A stretch of DNA of 64,000 nt from NCBI GenBank assembly GCA_963585895.1, contig OY757904.1:22749037-22813036 (forward strand), in the 5' to 3' direction. Position 1 is the first letter of the stretch, and the number at the start of each line of letters is the position of its first letter. The position numbers and the translations under genes were made by a program. A model generated the notes under the pieces. The model saw nothing but the letters and a program-made list of their open reading frames with translations. It made no database searches and was not told where the DNA came from. Source of the DNA: Sepioteuthis lessoniana (Eukaryota; Mollusca; Cephalopoda; Myopsida; Loliginidae). Positions 1 through 10,974 of this stretch are shown piece by piece.

Positions 1-240
1 TCTAAAACAGCTTTATCTCACCCACAGGTGCAACCTTAAGAACTACTATCATCCATATCAGAGTGAACCTGGGAGTAATGGCAATGAAGGGATGCCTTAC
101 ACTTAACAGATCTCGAGAACCTCACCATCAGATGCAGTTTAGAGTCATACCCAGGATATCCATGTTGGGGGAGGCTTAACTTTCCCCTGGGGATAAAGTC
201 AGCGTATTCTAAACCGGTGTAAGACTGTTTAGATACCCGA
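1..240 (-). mobile_element. Family H element, head portion, cut by window edge
   Basis: Reverse-strand copy of the H head. Its landmarks match better copies near 9.6, 20.1, 55.2 and 60.0 kb: a 'gtgaacctgggagtaatggc' block, a 'caccatcagatgcag' block and a 'ctggggataaagtcag' block. The subrepeat and tail part would lie left of the window. It has no coding capacity. Confidence 0.7.
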
Positions 241-1090
241 GATTGTTCAGAGTAATGTTAGTTCTGTGGCGTAAGTATAGAATAAATGTTTTCTCATATT
301 TAATAGGTAAAAATTAATCATTTCATTTTTAGTCGGAAGAGACAACCTGAAAAAATCGATTTTATCATTTTCGAGAAGTAAATTTGAGTATTTCATTCTG
401 TCAGATATTAATAAACTTCTGTTTCAGATAATTCAAATTTGTATAAAATTTTCTCCATAATCAAAGGATTTTAAGACTTGGAAAGAGAATCACTTATCGT
501 GTATATGATTCTTTGTGTCGGATAGTTTTCAATTGCTGTTACATTTCGCGTGATTTCACAAGAAATAATATCCCTGCGGAAAATGTCTCCACATTAAAAT
601 TAACGCTAAAATGATTTATAAAGAACGGAAGCATTTTGTTATAACTTTAATTAATATCATTTATTTTTCTTTAAGGATTCACAGAAAGGAACCCTGGATC
701 CTGCATGATTTAATTCTTGATTACATTTACCATGTATTAAATATTAAAAATTCAAAAATACGAAGAATTGCAAACATGTTCTCTTCGCTGGTTCACTTAA
801 CTTTTTCTTCAATTATTTCCAGTTTCTCTAGGGATTTTAATAAACACGCGTTAGAATTTCTGTTACTTAAGATTAACACATGTTTCATGAAAAAAATCTT
901 CAAGGAATTTTCAATATTAAATCAAGTTTTAATTTCTATCATGGCACATCAGTGTGAACATAAATAAAAAGAACAAGGCAAGGTTTTGTCAATATTTTCT
1001 GCACATTAAACCAAATAAACATGACGTATCTTAAGCACGCACGCTCAAACAATGATATTTATATTAATGTTCCTCGCAGTATATCTATGT
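241..1090. other. AT-rich stretch without a recognisable gene
   Basis: A 118-codon open frame (611-967, plus strand) starts with ATG. It is AT-driven, has no domain I recognise, and has no splice or promoter context. Part of it (about 775-880) loosely resembles 2390-2490, so the region probably contains an old repeat. Confidence 0.5.
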
Positions 1091-1165
1091 TATGTGTATG
1101 TGTGTATAAGCAAGTGTGTGTGTGTGTGTGTGTGCGTGTGTGCGTGTGTGTATAAGTGTGTGACC
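1091..1165. repeat. TG microsatellite
   Basis: Interrupted run of TG dinucleotides, with occasional TGCG and TA variants. Confidence 0.9.
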
Positions 1166-1295
1166 TGATCATTTTAATAATCTTTTACAATCACTCCATT
1201 GAAAAATAAAGAACAATTTTACTAAAATTTTCCGCCATTTTCTGTCGCAATTTTGAACTATTTGGTAATGTCTTATATATATATCCCAATTATTT

Positions 1296-1296
1296 C

Positions 1297-1329
<33 letters not shown>

Positions 1330-1420
1330 CTATTCTGCTCATATCTTTCTATCACAGTTTGGTCATATGTATCTATCTATCTATCTAGTAGATTCATAGC
1401 TATTTATATTGTGCATTCTG

Positions 1421-1451
<31 letters not shown>

Positions 1452-1452
1452 G
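1296..1452. repeat. TATC tetranucleotide blocks
   Basis: Three TATC runs (about 1296-1330, 1371-1387 and 1422-1452) are separated by unique spacers such as 'tctgctcatatctttctatc'. The same spacer style recurs at 18.3-18.6 kb. Confidence 0.9.
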
Positions 1453-1764
1453 CAGTCTTTTTACGTATATGACAAAATAAATAATCAAAGCCACTGAACG
1501 TGATATTTACCCTATTTAGTCAAAAATTTTGCAATATTTTGGTAATGTGAGATACAATTCGGCAGCTCTGAATAGTTTTGCTATCGAGGTTGGGAAGGTG
1601 ACGAAACACAATCTATCACGAAATGGCGAGTTAGTCTGATACTCTCTGAGAGCTGCTAGCGGAACTTGCCTCCATGGCTTAGAGCACTGTCTTGGCATCG
1701 ACGCTTTTGGCTTAACTTGTCTGATTATCCAGGTTCTTTGAACTTGTGCAAAATTTCTTGAATC

Positions 1765-2055
1765 CATATTTACCAATCCCTCCGCTCGGGCAGATATGAC
1801 ACAAGGTCAATTTTTAAGCAGAGTTTAACAGGTTTGAATTCAGAATTTTCCTTCTCCTAGACTAGTCGCCTCACCAAGGCTGAAGAACCTAGTCTGTCCT
1901 ACTATTTACCCATAGCTGGAGGAAAAATAATTGGATTCATACCTTTCCCAAGGGTATTAGTGCTATGTGAAATGCAATTATCCTGGTCCAGGAACTGAAC
2001 TCGTGTCGCCGTATCCATTTCCTACGATGATAAACATTACACCACGGGCACCTCC
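1765..2055 (-). mobile_element. S1 tRNA-derived SINE, full length
   Basis: The 5' end is at 2055. The tRNA-like head carries a box A-like 'tggtgtaatg' and a box B-like 'gagttcagttcctgg'. A middle ('aatacccttgggaaaggtat') follows, and the 3' end (minus strand) reads 'gagcggagggattggtaaat'. The target-site duplication is clear: 'aaaatttcttgaatc' at 1750-1764 and again at 2056-2070 (15 bp, identical). Boundaries are therefore firm. Confidence 0.92.
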
Positions 2056-2491
2056 AAAATTTCTTGAATCACCTGCTTACTGTACTGTACTTCACCTTTC
2101 GCACAACAAATATTTTTGATTGCTTCCGCGGCGTTATGATTCACTTCAATTTCGTAAAGTACAAGTTCATCTGTGCATCTTTCTAGTCACACCCGAATCG
2201 AAGCAATACACAAAGTGCCAGCGCACTTACTACCCTGATAATAACAACCACAGCATGTACTTACCACCTCTTGAACTGCTTCGATTTATGTGATATTCGT
2301 GCCACAAACTAGCTTGTATTCAGATATTGCAAAAGTTTTGATTCACCCAAGTAGATTACATTTAGTACGTATTGAAATTTAAGGGAAGTACGAAGCAAGT
2401 ATGTTCTCGGTGATGGTTTACGTAATTTTTCATTAATTATTTTTACTTTCTTTAATGATTCTAATAAATATGTGTTGAAAATTGTGTTATC

Positions 2492-2695
2492 CTATTTACC
2501 AACACCCCTTGCTCGGGCAGGATATGACACAAAGTCAATTTTTAAGCGGAGTTTAACAGGTTTGAATTCAGAGTTTTCCTTCTCCTAGACTAGTTGCCTA
2601 AGCAAGGCTGAAGAACCTAGTCTGTCCTACTATTTACCCATAGCAGGAGGGAGAATAACTGGATTCATACCTTTCCCAAGGGTATTAGTGCTATG
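2492..2695 (-). mobile_element. S1 SINE, 5'-truncated
   Basis: Contains the S1 middle and 3' end but stops at the 'gctatg' block before the tRNA-like head. A 16 bp duplication 'tgaaaattgtgttatc' flanks it (2476-2491 and 2696-2711). It is thus a genuine truncated insertion, as expected from incomplete reverse transcription, and not a deletion product. Confidence 0.9.
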
Positions 2696-2795
2696 TGAAA
2701 ATTGTGTTATCGAAGATTGACTTATGTTTCAAGAATAAGTCCTCAATGAACCTTTAGAAAGAAAAAGTCCTCAATGAACCTTTAGAAAGAGTCCC

Positions 2796-3040
2796 ACAGA
2801 GAAGTGGCTAAAGTATTGGGCTACGGCCTCGAAGTAAACGAGTTAGAGCTCCAGTTACGCTATTTTGAATCGAACTATCAGAAAGGAACATTTGAACAAT
2901 ATCCTCGATCACCACTAGAATTACCCTTTGTTTGTCAAACCCTTAAAATTGTCTATGAGGAAGAATTGCTTAACATTTCTAAGCATAACGATTTAGCATA
3001 TGAGGTCCACTTTAAGATTTCATCAAACCTAAAGCACTGA
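2796..3040 (+). other. Degenerate tRNA-like segment with a fortuitous open frame
   Basis: Positions 2804-2860 look like a decayed SINE head ('gtggctaaagtattgggcta', then 'cgagttagagctccagttac'). The 78-codon frame running through it therefore looks accidental. The rest of the frame matches no family I recognise, so a coding function is not supported. Confidence 0.35.
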
Positions 3041-3351
3041 AAAAGTCTTGTCCCAACCAAGAAGGAAAAAACATAGCTCATATTAAATTCATCTTCAAGA
3101 ATCAAATATCCTTAAGAAACAATGTGTTTTGTTGAACTTTGGGATGATTATATTAAATGACATGTATGTTTCAAAGCTCTTGAGGATTTCCTTCTTGGTT
3201 GGGCAGAAAAATTTTCCAGCTCAGCCAACAATACTATGAAGCTTTGTCGTAACTAGAAAATGACTAGCGACAGGTCCTCCACATGCAAAGCGAAACAAAC
3301 AGTTGGGAACATATTGTAAGTCATGTGTTTTGAGAGAGATCCAGACCAAAT

Positions 3352-3595
3352 CGAGGGGGTGTCCTCGTGATGTAATGGTTAAAGCGATGGACTGCGGAAT
3401 CGTAGTAAGCGAGTTCGTACGCCAGTCGTGGTATTACGTTCACTTTCGGGCAAATACCCTTGGGAAAGGTTTGAGCCCCCTTATTTTCCCAGGTATGGGT
3501 TAAATAGTACCACTACTGTTCTTCTAGGAGAATGGCTTTGGCGTTAAATAACCTTCAAAGGTTGATATGCCAAGAAACCAAACCAATACAAAGAC
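3352..3595 (+). mobile_element. S2 tRNA-derived SINE with hairpin tail
   Basis: The head begins 'gtcctcgtgatgtaatggtt', with box A-like 'gatgtaatgg' and box B-like 'gagttcgtacgcc'. The middle 'aatacccttgggaaaggt' is shared with S1. The 3' end is the hairpin tail 'ggcgttaaataaccttcaaa' followed by 'ggttgatatgcc' and an AACC-rich end. It is a near full-length copy. Confidence 0.88.
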
Positions 3596-4905
3596 CAAAT
3601 CGAGACGAAATTATTTTTTCCAAGTACCTAAAAAAACAACTTCTAAGTTTCTGAACGCAACATTACCATTGACTAATACGCAGAATAGCATCAGGTGAAG
3701 TATCCACTGTCTCCTCTCCACAAAACAAAGGTTTTATTCGATGTTATATATAATAGCTGCACATTTGTGTCTCATTAAATAATTGTTTTTTTTACAGAAA
3801 GTTTTTCCTGTTTTTTTTTTTTTTTTTTTTTTTTTTAGTTTCCGACGCTCGGCAACTTATTCCGACTAGCAGGCAACTAAACCCAACAATTCCCAGTTTC
3901 GAAGATCTTTAAAAATACACATCGTGGGTACAAAACCTTTGTCGAAGCTACAAGTTAGAGTGAGACGTGGTAGTCACGGAAGTAGACAAAGCCAACCTCA
4001 TCAAGTCTTGTGACTAGAATAGGACCACATTTAAGGTACATACTCACAATAAACCAATCTAGAAAGAGAAGATGTTAATGTTGTGCCATAATTCATTTGA
4101 GATGATTTTTCTGTTCACTTGGCTATTTCCAATATCGCGCGCGAATTCTTTTTCAACAGTTAAAAAACAATTAATAAGCTCATTGAAATGTTACTAAGAA
4201 CTTTTAAAAATACTAGACGGGTCGCCAAGTTTATTTCTATCCTGAGAGCTTATCACGGATATTGGTAAATAAGTGCCCCCCCTATTCCGGCGTTACAGAG
4301 CACATAACTACGTTGTATTATTGGAATCTGATAGAACGTATATCTCATGAGACTTACTCCTCTGCCACTTATCTTTCATTTCACAATCTCTGCTGCAGGC
4401 GGGTCTTTGTCCCTTTCACTTCAATAAGAAGTCTGTTTCTTCTTTCCTCAGATAACTAATCCCGTAATAAACTTAAAAGTGAATGTTTTTCCTACTAAAA
4501 ATTCAAACCAATCTTGATTCTTTTTAAGACACCCAAGAACTTCACTGCCAACCATATAATCTGATTCTTTGATTTAGAGCCATCCACTGCAGTCTCACAC
4601 ATCCATTACTGTCACATATTCTTTCAGTACCTTTTCTTTTCCAGTCAGAGAAAAAATCAGGCTTTTGGGAGGGGGAAAATTTAAACCAACCCTTAAGAAT
4701 CAACTTTAGTTTTAACTGCATCAAATGATTGATTTCTTTTATATTTATTCCAAGATATTTGGGAATCGTGGTATTGTACATTTTCATTTACTTTTTTGTA
4801 TAACTCTTTGCTTAAGGTTTCTTTTCACTCAGTTCATATATCAAATACTTTTATTTTATACAAATGATGTGCCCACAGTTGTATACGTTCAGTAATTCTG
4901 ATGTA
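3596..4905. other. Stretch without a recognisable gene; poly-T tract
   Basis: Contains a poly-T run at about 3809-3837. Two short open frames (4262-4459 plus, 4542-4787 minus) have no recognisable content. I see no RNA gene or mobile element here. Confidence 0.5.
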
Positions 4906-4908
4906 ATA

Positions 4909-5430
4909 CAGCCCAGTCGGCTGGTGCTGTAGATTGCACCGACTGCATCTCTGCCGAGGGGTAAGACCCTCACCCCAACGAGTATCATTGATATTATACT
5001 AAACAATCTGATAGTAAGGCCCATTAATGCTGGAGCTCTAAGTAATGCGGAGTACCTCTTAATTGCGATCTTAGATTCTGCCCAGGATTGGTAGCATTTG
5101 ATAGGGTCCTATCTATCGGTTAAATAAAACAGGTTGACATTTAAACTGAGTGCAAACAAATGAATTATGCTAAATTGAATTGTTAGAAATAGAACTGTTT
5201 GGTCATTTAACTGTATGTCAACAAATGACTGATGTTTGCTTGATTTGTTTGTTATACGTGGCAAAACTTGGAACCATTAAACTTTGTTGACTTATGCTAA
5301 ACTGAATTGTTTGATCCACACTGGCTTGGAGGGAGCATTTGGTAGGGTCCTATCTATGAGTCGAATAGAACTAATCAGTGTACTTATGCTAAACTGAATT
5401 GTATGAAGAAGAACTGTTTATATGCACAGG
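4909..5430 (+). mobile_element. Family H element, head plus subrepeats
   Basis: The head (4909-5130) opens with 'cagcccagtcggctggtgct' and closes with 'gatagggtcctatctatcgg'. Subrepeats with the 'gctaaattgaattgtt' core follow. A second partial head end ('tggtagggtcctatctatga', 5340-5360) suggests tandem duplication or recombination between copies. The hairpin tail is missing. Confidence 0.8.
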
Positions 5431-5760
5431 TTCCCTCCGTCCCGATGAGTTATCAAAACTGGATCTTGTGTCCGCACAGAGATGGTTAATGTAAGTTTTC
5501 CTGGTCGATCAATACAAATGTGTCCATATCTGGGATTTCACAGGAGAACGCCGATAGCGAGTTCTACTTGCTTCTTCAGCAGTGCTCAGCATATCTTGTT
5601 TATCTTACTTGGATAGCTCTGTCAGATGGAAGGTAAGTGGCCGTGTAGTTGCTGTTTTACGAGGTAATACTTCCAGGATTTGTGTATTTCTCATCTAGCT
5701 TCTTCTCTTAGCTCTTCCTTAACGTTCAGATCATGCTGCCATACAGTATTAATGACACGT
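5430..5760 (-). pseudogene. RTE LINE 3' fragment, degenerate
   Basis: On the minus strand this follows the layout of the RTE 3' end seen intact near 43.9-44.3 kb: a 'LLYGS' remnant, an EKKLD-like segment ('gagaagaagctagatgagaa'), then 'ctgctgaagaagcaagtaga' and 'cgttctcctgtg'. It is heavily frameshifted, carries no catalytic residue, and has no autonomous function. Confidence 0.55.
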
Positions 5761-5783
5761 CTCTGTTTCTGTCTCTCTCTCTT

Positions 5784-5850
<67 letters not shown>

Positions 5851-5983
5851 CCGAAGGTAGATTGAAATATGATGATGTCATATCTGATTTTGATGATTTG
5901 TTTGACAATGGAATCCAAGTACTACAACACCGATGTACGGAGTATGTGGACCAAAAGAAGGAATTGGTTGAAAAATAAGCCCC

Positions 5984-6020
<37 letters not shown>

Positions 6021-6158
6021 CCGAAGGTAGATTGAAATATGATGACGTCATATCTGATTTTGATGATTTGTTTGACAATGGAATCCAAGTACTACAACAC
6101 CGATGTACGGAGTGTGTGGACCAAAAGAAGGAACTGGTTGAAAAATAAGCCCCATTTA
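5784..6158 (+). repeat. Tandem duplication of a transposase C-terminal piece embedded in TA/TG tracts
   Basis: A ~140 bp unit occurs twice (5848-5986 and 6018-6158), each preceded by a TG run. A TA run lies at 5784-5806. The copies differ at only about three positions. In one frame the unit reads DDLFDNGIQVLQHRCTEYVD and ends with a stop soon after KKELVEK. This resembles the extreme C-terminus of mariner/SETMAR-type transposases (…QALxHRWxKCVxxxGDYVEK pattern), decayed. The family assignment is inference. Confidence 0.65.
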
Positions 6159-6324
6159 ATCATATTCCTTGAGAGTATCTTAATCAGTCTATGGACTTTT
6201 CAGATGCACCTCTGAATCCTTTTTATTGATGAGGTTGACGTATTGTTTTCTGTACTCCTGTCACAAACATGAATTGGTATTCTTTCAAGGAAGAAAATTC
6301 TCCTGTGGGTTAGAAGGAAAAAGT

Positions 6325-6795
6325 TAATAGTTTCGTTTGGTTTGGTTTTATCGCATATCAACCATCGTAGGTTTTTTAATGCCAAATTCGGTTTATACAA
6401 ATATATTAGATTTATATAATTTATCCATGTATGATTTTATATGACAAACAAATCAATTAAACATCAGGCATTTGTTGAGAAACAGTTAAATGGTCAAAGA
6501 GTTCGATTTTAAACCATTCAATTTAGCATAAGTCATTTATTTGCATTCTATTTAAGTCAAAAAATTCTATTTGACCCATAGATAGAATCATTTCAAGTGC
6601 TACTACTCCAAGCCTGAGTGGACCTGGGATCCATGGCAATGAAGGGGTATTCCGAATTTCGCAGCATTACTGGAGGCTTACCTTCAGTTTGCTTAATTGC
6701 AAATTCCGGACATTCGTTGGGTGTGGGTATTTTACCCCTCAGCAGAGATGCAATCGGTGTGTTCTGCAGCCTCAGTCAACTAGGCCAAAAGAACT
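6325..6795 (-). mobile_element. Family H element, near complete
   Basis: Read on the minus strand: head 6795-6580 ('tctgctgaggggtaaaatac'), subrepeats 6570-6420 ('gctaaattgaatggtttaaa'), tail 6400-6330 ('ttggcattaaaaaacctacg', then 'atggttgatatgc'). This is one of the cleanest copies showing all three parts in order. Confidence 0.85.
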
Positions 6796-7257
6796 TATGA
6801 TTTTGAACTTTACGTTTTTACTTTAGCAAACATTTCCTTTTTATCTGAATCATACATTAGATTTAATTCTTACATACTTGAGGTATTTTTTTTAATGCCC
6901 CCCTCATTTGACGCTCTTTGTGTTTAGAAAAAATGCTTCAATTCTTTAATAGGATATAAAAAAACAAATAAATACATTGATAAATATGTGGATATTCCTA
7001 CCCACCATTTTTTTTTCTTGTAAGTTTTTATATTTTGCAGTTGGTGTTTTTTGGTGAAAGGAAAGTAAAGGAAAATTTTTCATTTCTCCCTCAGATATTT
7101 AAAAAAATTCTTTTTTCTTCAAAACGGGTTACGTAGAAGGGAATAAAAGTCTTGCTAAAATACGTCAACAAGCGTAGGATATTTAACTTTTTCTGATATT
7201 TCCACGAGGTATACAAAAATAGGTGTCTCCTAAGGCTAGTTAGAAAAGTCTTCGAAG

Positions 7258-7306
<49 letters not shown>

Positions 7307-7955
7307 TCTTATAAAACAATATTTGTTTACATAATTGTATCCTGTATCAATGCACCTTATTCAACGCTCAATAAATTGAATATTACGCGGTTAAAACAAT
7401 ACCTCAAACTTCAGATAATCGTTACATCTGGCTGTAGGTTTCTACATAATAGTTAGAATATTTTGTGCTTCTTGATCGCAATGCGAATTAGAATATATAT
7501 TTAAAATAATAAGTGTTATATCTGTATGACTGAATTTATAAGGTAAAATATTATATACAAATTGAAGATAAATAGCAGATTATAAATTGGCATTGTTCAC
7601 TTTTATGTAAATGCAAGTAAATATTCTAAAAGAATTTTATGATATTTAATTAATTCTTTTTTCTTTTACTTCCATATTATTTGCTGTATTTACAACTACT
7701 TTACTTCCTTTCTATTCAAATGTTTTAAATTCTCATAAGCCTTTACAGACACTGCCTCACTTAGATGGCTGCCTGCTCACATTCACATCTTCACACTATG
7801 TATCCACAATTGCCAGTCTGAGTTGACTGTCTACGAATAGATTCCTTATAGAAACAAATGCTCCAGTGGTGTAGAATATTATAAATATTGATTTATTTTC
7901 AATTGTCAACTAATTTTGATATTCTGGACTAGTGCCTCATTAACTATAGTGTCCA
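6796..7955. other. AT-rich stretch without a gene; TA microsatellite
   Basis: A TA run occupies about 7259-7304. The rest is AT-rich DNA with no open frame above background and no repeat I can place. Confidence 0.5.
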
Positions 7956-7959
7956 GGGT

Positions 7960-8075
7960 ATAACACAAAACTGGACTCGGTGGTGAGGCTCCAGAACGTT
8001 GCCATTACTCCCAGATCCACTATAAACCGAAGTAGTAGTACCTGTTAGGGTGGCGTTTATATATCTGTATACCAA
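7960..8075 (+). mobile_element. Family H head fragment
   Basis: A short plus-strand fragment spans the middle of the H head ('ctcggtggtgaggctccaga' to 'gtagtacctgttagggtggc'). No tail is attached. Confidence 0.65.
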
Positions 8076-8279
8076 CCAATGATTATTATAAGTAGCTCAC
8101 ATACATAAGCAGCTACATCTCATCAAAAGAAAGCAATAAAACATATCCTTTGGGAAGGCTAGTTTCTGTTTACTTTTTTAAATGGAATATCAATGTCCCT
8201 GGCTTATTTAATGTTAAAGTCATCCCTGAAGAAGAAAAGCCAGGATACTACTTAACCCATAGCTGGGGGAATACCTTAC

Positions 8280-8815
8280 GCAAAACTATTGTTTCCTGGA
8301 TATAAAACTAAACAATCTGATGGTGAGGTTTCAGTAATGCTGGAGATTTGGGGAATGCTGAGCACTCCTTTATTGCTATCACTCCCTGACCTTCAGAGGT
8401 AACATCTAATAGGGTCCTATCTATGGGTCTAATAGAACTAGAATACATTCTTACGCTAAAACGAATTGCTTAAAATAGAAATGTTTGATATTTAAACTGC
8501 GTACTTATGCTAAACTGAATTGTTTGAAATAGAAGTATTTTCGACATTGAAACTGTTTATACGCTAAATGTCATAGAACTGTTTTGACATTTAACTGTGT
8601 GTGGACAAAAACTATAGTTATACTACACTGAATTGTTTAAATTAGACCTGTTTGACTGAACTGAATAGTTTGAAATAGAAATGTTTTTGACAAACTGTGT
8701 ACTTGTGGTAAACTTAATTGTTTGAAATAGAACTGATTATTTGTATAAAAATGGATTTGACATCAAGTAACCTACAAAGGTTGATATTACATAACAACCA
8801 ATCAACTAATAAACC
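8280..8815 (+). mobile_element. Family H element, 5'-truncated, with subrepeats and tail
   Basis: The head enters at 'aaacaatctgatggtgaggt' and ends at 'tagggtcctatctatgggtc'. Five or six degenerate subrepeats follow, with cores such as 'gctaaactgaattgtttgaa'. The hairpin tail sits at about 8755-8795 ('catcaagtaacctacaaagg', then 'ttgatatta'). Confidence 0.8.
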
Positions 8816-8849
8816 AACCAACCCAAGACTATAATTTCGAAAACGACCG

Positions 8850-8925
8850 TAATTGTGTGACAGGAGTTCGAACTCGCTAACTACGAGGAAGCAGTTCAGT
8901 ACTTTAGTTATTTTGCAAAGGAAAA
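8850..8925 (-). mobile_element. tRNA-like SINE head fragment
   Basis: The reverse strand contains a box B-like 'gcgagttcgaactcc' and an upstream segment resembling other SINE heads here. It is too short to assign to a family. Confidence 0.45.
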
Positions 8926-9004
8926 ATATGTGCTAATTTTGAGAGGCTGTTACTCATAGGAAAACCTGTTCTCTCTGATCGAATAAACAGGATTTCTTAC
9001 AGGC

Positions 9005-9471
9005 TCTGGCTGTGCCGGGACTACTTCATTGTTGTACCACATGGACCCTAGCGAAACGCTTTGAGAAAAAGCTAGATGCGAACTACACAAAAAAATTGCG
9101 TACTATCCTGAACAAACCCTGGAAGCAGCAACCCTAAAAGAAAGCTCTTTGGTCCCTTATTTCCCAGCTCATAAATTATTCAAGATGAACAAGACATGTA
9201 CTTCACTACTGAAGAAGTAAAGCGACGTTCTCCTACAAACTTCTAAACATGGCAGTGCAGTAATTTACGAAGCTCTGTTTCGATGTGGCATAAGGCCGTA
9301 TGAACGGGGTACCCAATGGGACTCGAACTCATTCGTATAGGTTTGCAAATCTAGTTTGCTAACCATTACCCCACCAGACGTGCCAGTGTAGGACGACCAG
9401 CAAAGACCTACATCGACACTGTGCGGACACTGGATGCCGTCTTGGGTACCTTCTAGGAGTGATGGACAATT

Positions 9472-9472
<1 letters not shown>
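9005..9472 (+). pseudogene. RTE LINE 3' fragment split by an S4 insertion
   Basis: Reads like the RTE C-terminal region: CCTTWTLAKR then EKKLDANYTKKLRTILNKPW, then an 'aggacgaccagcaaagaccta' block and a 'gcgatggac'-like block ('gtgatggac', 9460). The coding order is interrupted at 9261-9380 by a tRNA-like insert. There are stops and frameshifts, and no RT catalytic motif is present. Confidence 0.75.
9261..9380 (-). mobile_element. S4 tRNA-like element inserted in RTE
   Basis: On the minus strand: box A-like 'ggggtaatggttagc', box B-like 'gagttcgagtccca', ending 'ccccgttcatacggcc'. An imperfect direct repeat, 'tggcagtgcag' (9250-9260) and 'tgccagtgtag' (9381-9391), brackets it and fits a target-site duplication. 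Relatives lie at 37.9 kb and inside the foldback at 57.9 kb. Confidence 0.7.

Positions 9473-9473
<1 letters not shown>

Positions 9474-9522
<49 letters not shown>
9474..9522. repeat. GA microsatellite
   Basis: Uninterrupted GA run directly at the 3' end of the RTE fragment, where other copies carry GAT triplets. Confidence 0.95.
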
Positions 9523-9525
<3 letters not shown>

Positions 9526-9587
9526 CAAAGGATGATTTAATGACGATAATGATGAGCTGTAACCATTTAATTGTATGCAAGCTATTT

Positions 9588-10075
9588 TACCCAGTCAACT
9601 GGCGTGTGGGGTATAGAAAACACCGACTGCACCTTTGCAGAGGGGTGAGACCCACCAACGAGTGTCCTGATATGACACTAAACAATCTGATGGTGAAGTT
9701 CCAATAATGCTGGAGCTTTGAGTAATGCGGAGCCCCCTTCATCGCCATCTCTCCTAGGTCAACTCTGGCCCGGGGTGGTAGAACCCGATAGAGTACTATC
9801 TGTGGGTTAAACTGTGTGCTTATGCTAAATTGAATTGTTTGAAATAGAACTGTTTTCGACATTGAAACTGTATTTACGTTAAACTAAATTTTTTCATTTA
9901 ACTGCGTGTAAACAAAAGACTATAGTTATACAAAATTGTATAGCTTGAAATAGAAATGTTTTTGACAATTTGACTGTGTAATTATGGTAAATTGAAATAG
10001 AAATGTTTATTTGTGTAAAAATAGATTTGGCGTTAAATAACGCTCAAAGGTTGATAGGCCATAAAATCAAAACAA
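9588..10075 (+). mobile_element. Family H element, full length
   Basis: Head 9588-9805, with the diagnostic blocks 'acctttgcagaggggtgaga', 'aaacaatctgatggtgaagt' and 'gatagagtactatctgtggg'. The subrepeats (9815-10010) have 'gctaaattgaattgtttgaa' cores. The tail is at 10022-10065 ('ggcgttaaataacgctcaaa', then 'ggttgataggcc'). This is a good reference copy. It has no open frame of note. Confidence 0.88.
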
Positions 10076-10970
10076 ACATTAGTTTAAATTTGTAATGCTG
10101 AAAAACATCAAATCATGCACAAATTATTAGTAATAGATCGAAATACTTGAAACAATGTGCAAACTATTCAACAACAATACAAAAGAAGCAAAAATACACT
10201 GATATCAGCATAAAATACACCCAACAACTGTTTCCAAGCCTCAAGACGAATGAACGAACCAATCAAACAACCAACCAACGTTAACTATATTAATAAAGAT
10301 TTTACAGAAACGTATTACCGTCATAGAGTATCACCTGTTCTTAAGAACAATACTAAAAAGTGAAAAAATATTGTGGGCTTTTTTTAAAATAAAAAGTATC
10401 ATAATTTAATTATTTCTAGCAAAAAGAATACAACAAAACAAATATTATTTCCTACCAAAATCTACAGCATTTTAATTGAAATAGAATTGTATCAGTTCAT
10501 ATGTAAAGATATACTTATTTTTGGGCTACTTAATATTCATATATTTGGTTTCAGAATTTAAAATCTTTTAACATTTAATGTATAAAGCTGAGTACATCAT
10601 ATGATAAGGTATTCGGCTTTTGACATTATTCTAGACATATAGAGGAAATCTAGACGAATGAATGACAATTCTCGATACTGTTTGATCTGTATTATTCGAT
10701 AATCAGCTCATAGTTTGGCAAGTGTAGCAACTTCCATAGTCAAAAGACTTGCAACATTTTTGTTTAATGTGGATGGCATCAAAAGAAATACGGGAGTGCA
10801 GTTTCAAATCATATGAAAAGAGAAGTTTCAGGGTTGGTTCGTTTAATGAAAAGCTTACTAGAATGAGAGTATTGAGTATTAAAGGGACTACTTTTCAATA
10901 GAATTAATGTTTTCGATTGCTAAATTCTATCTTGGTAAATACAGCTTTAGATTAGATACATTAGCCTCAT
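10076..10970. other. AT-rich stretch without a recognisable feature
   Basis: I see no coding frame, tandem array or known repeat here. Confidence 0.5.
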
Positions 10971-10974
10971 GTAT

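Noticed and set aside
611-967. 118-codon frame
   Set aside because: AT-driven residues (Ile, Asn, Lys, Phe), no domain, and partly similar to noncoding sequence near 2.4 kb.
2804-3040. 78-codon frame with ordinary-looking composition
   Set aside because: Its first part is a decayed tRNA-like SINE head, so the frame is probably accidental.
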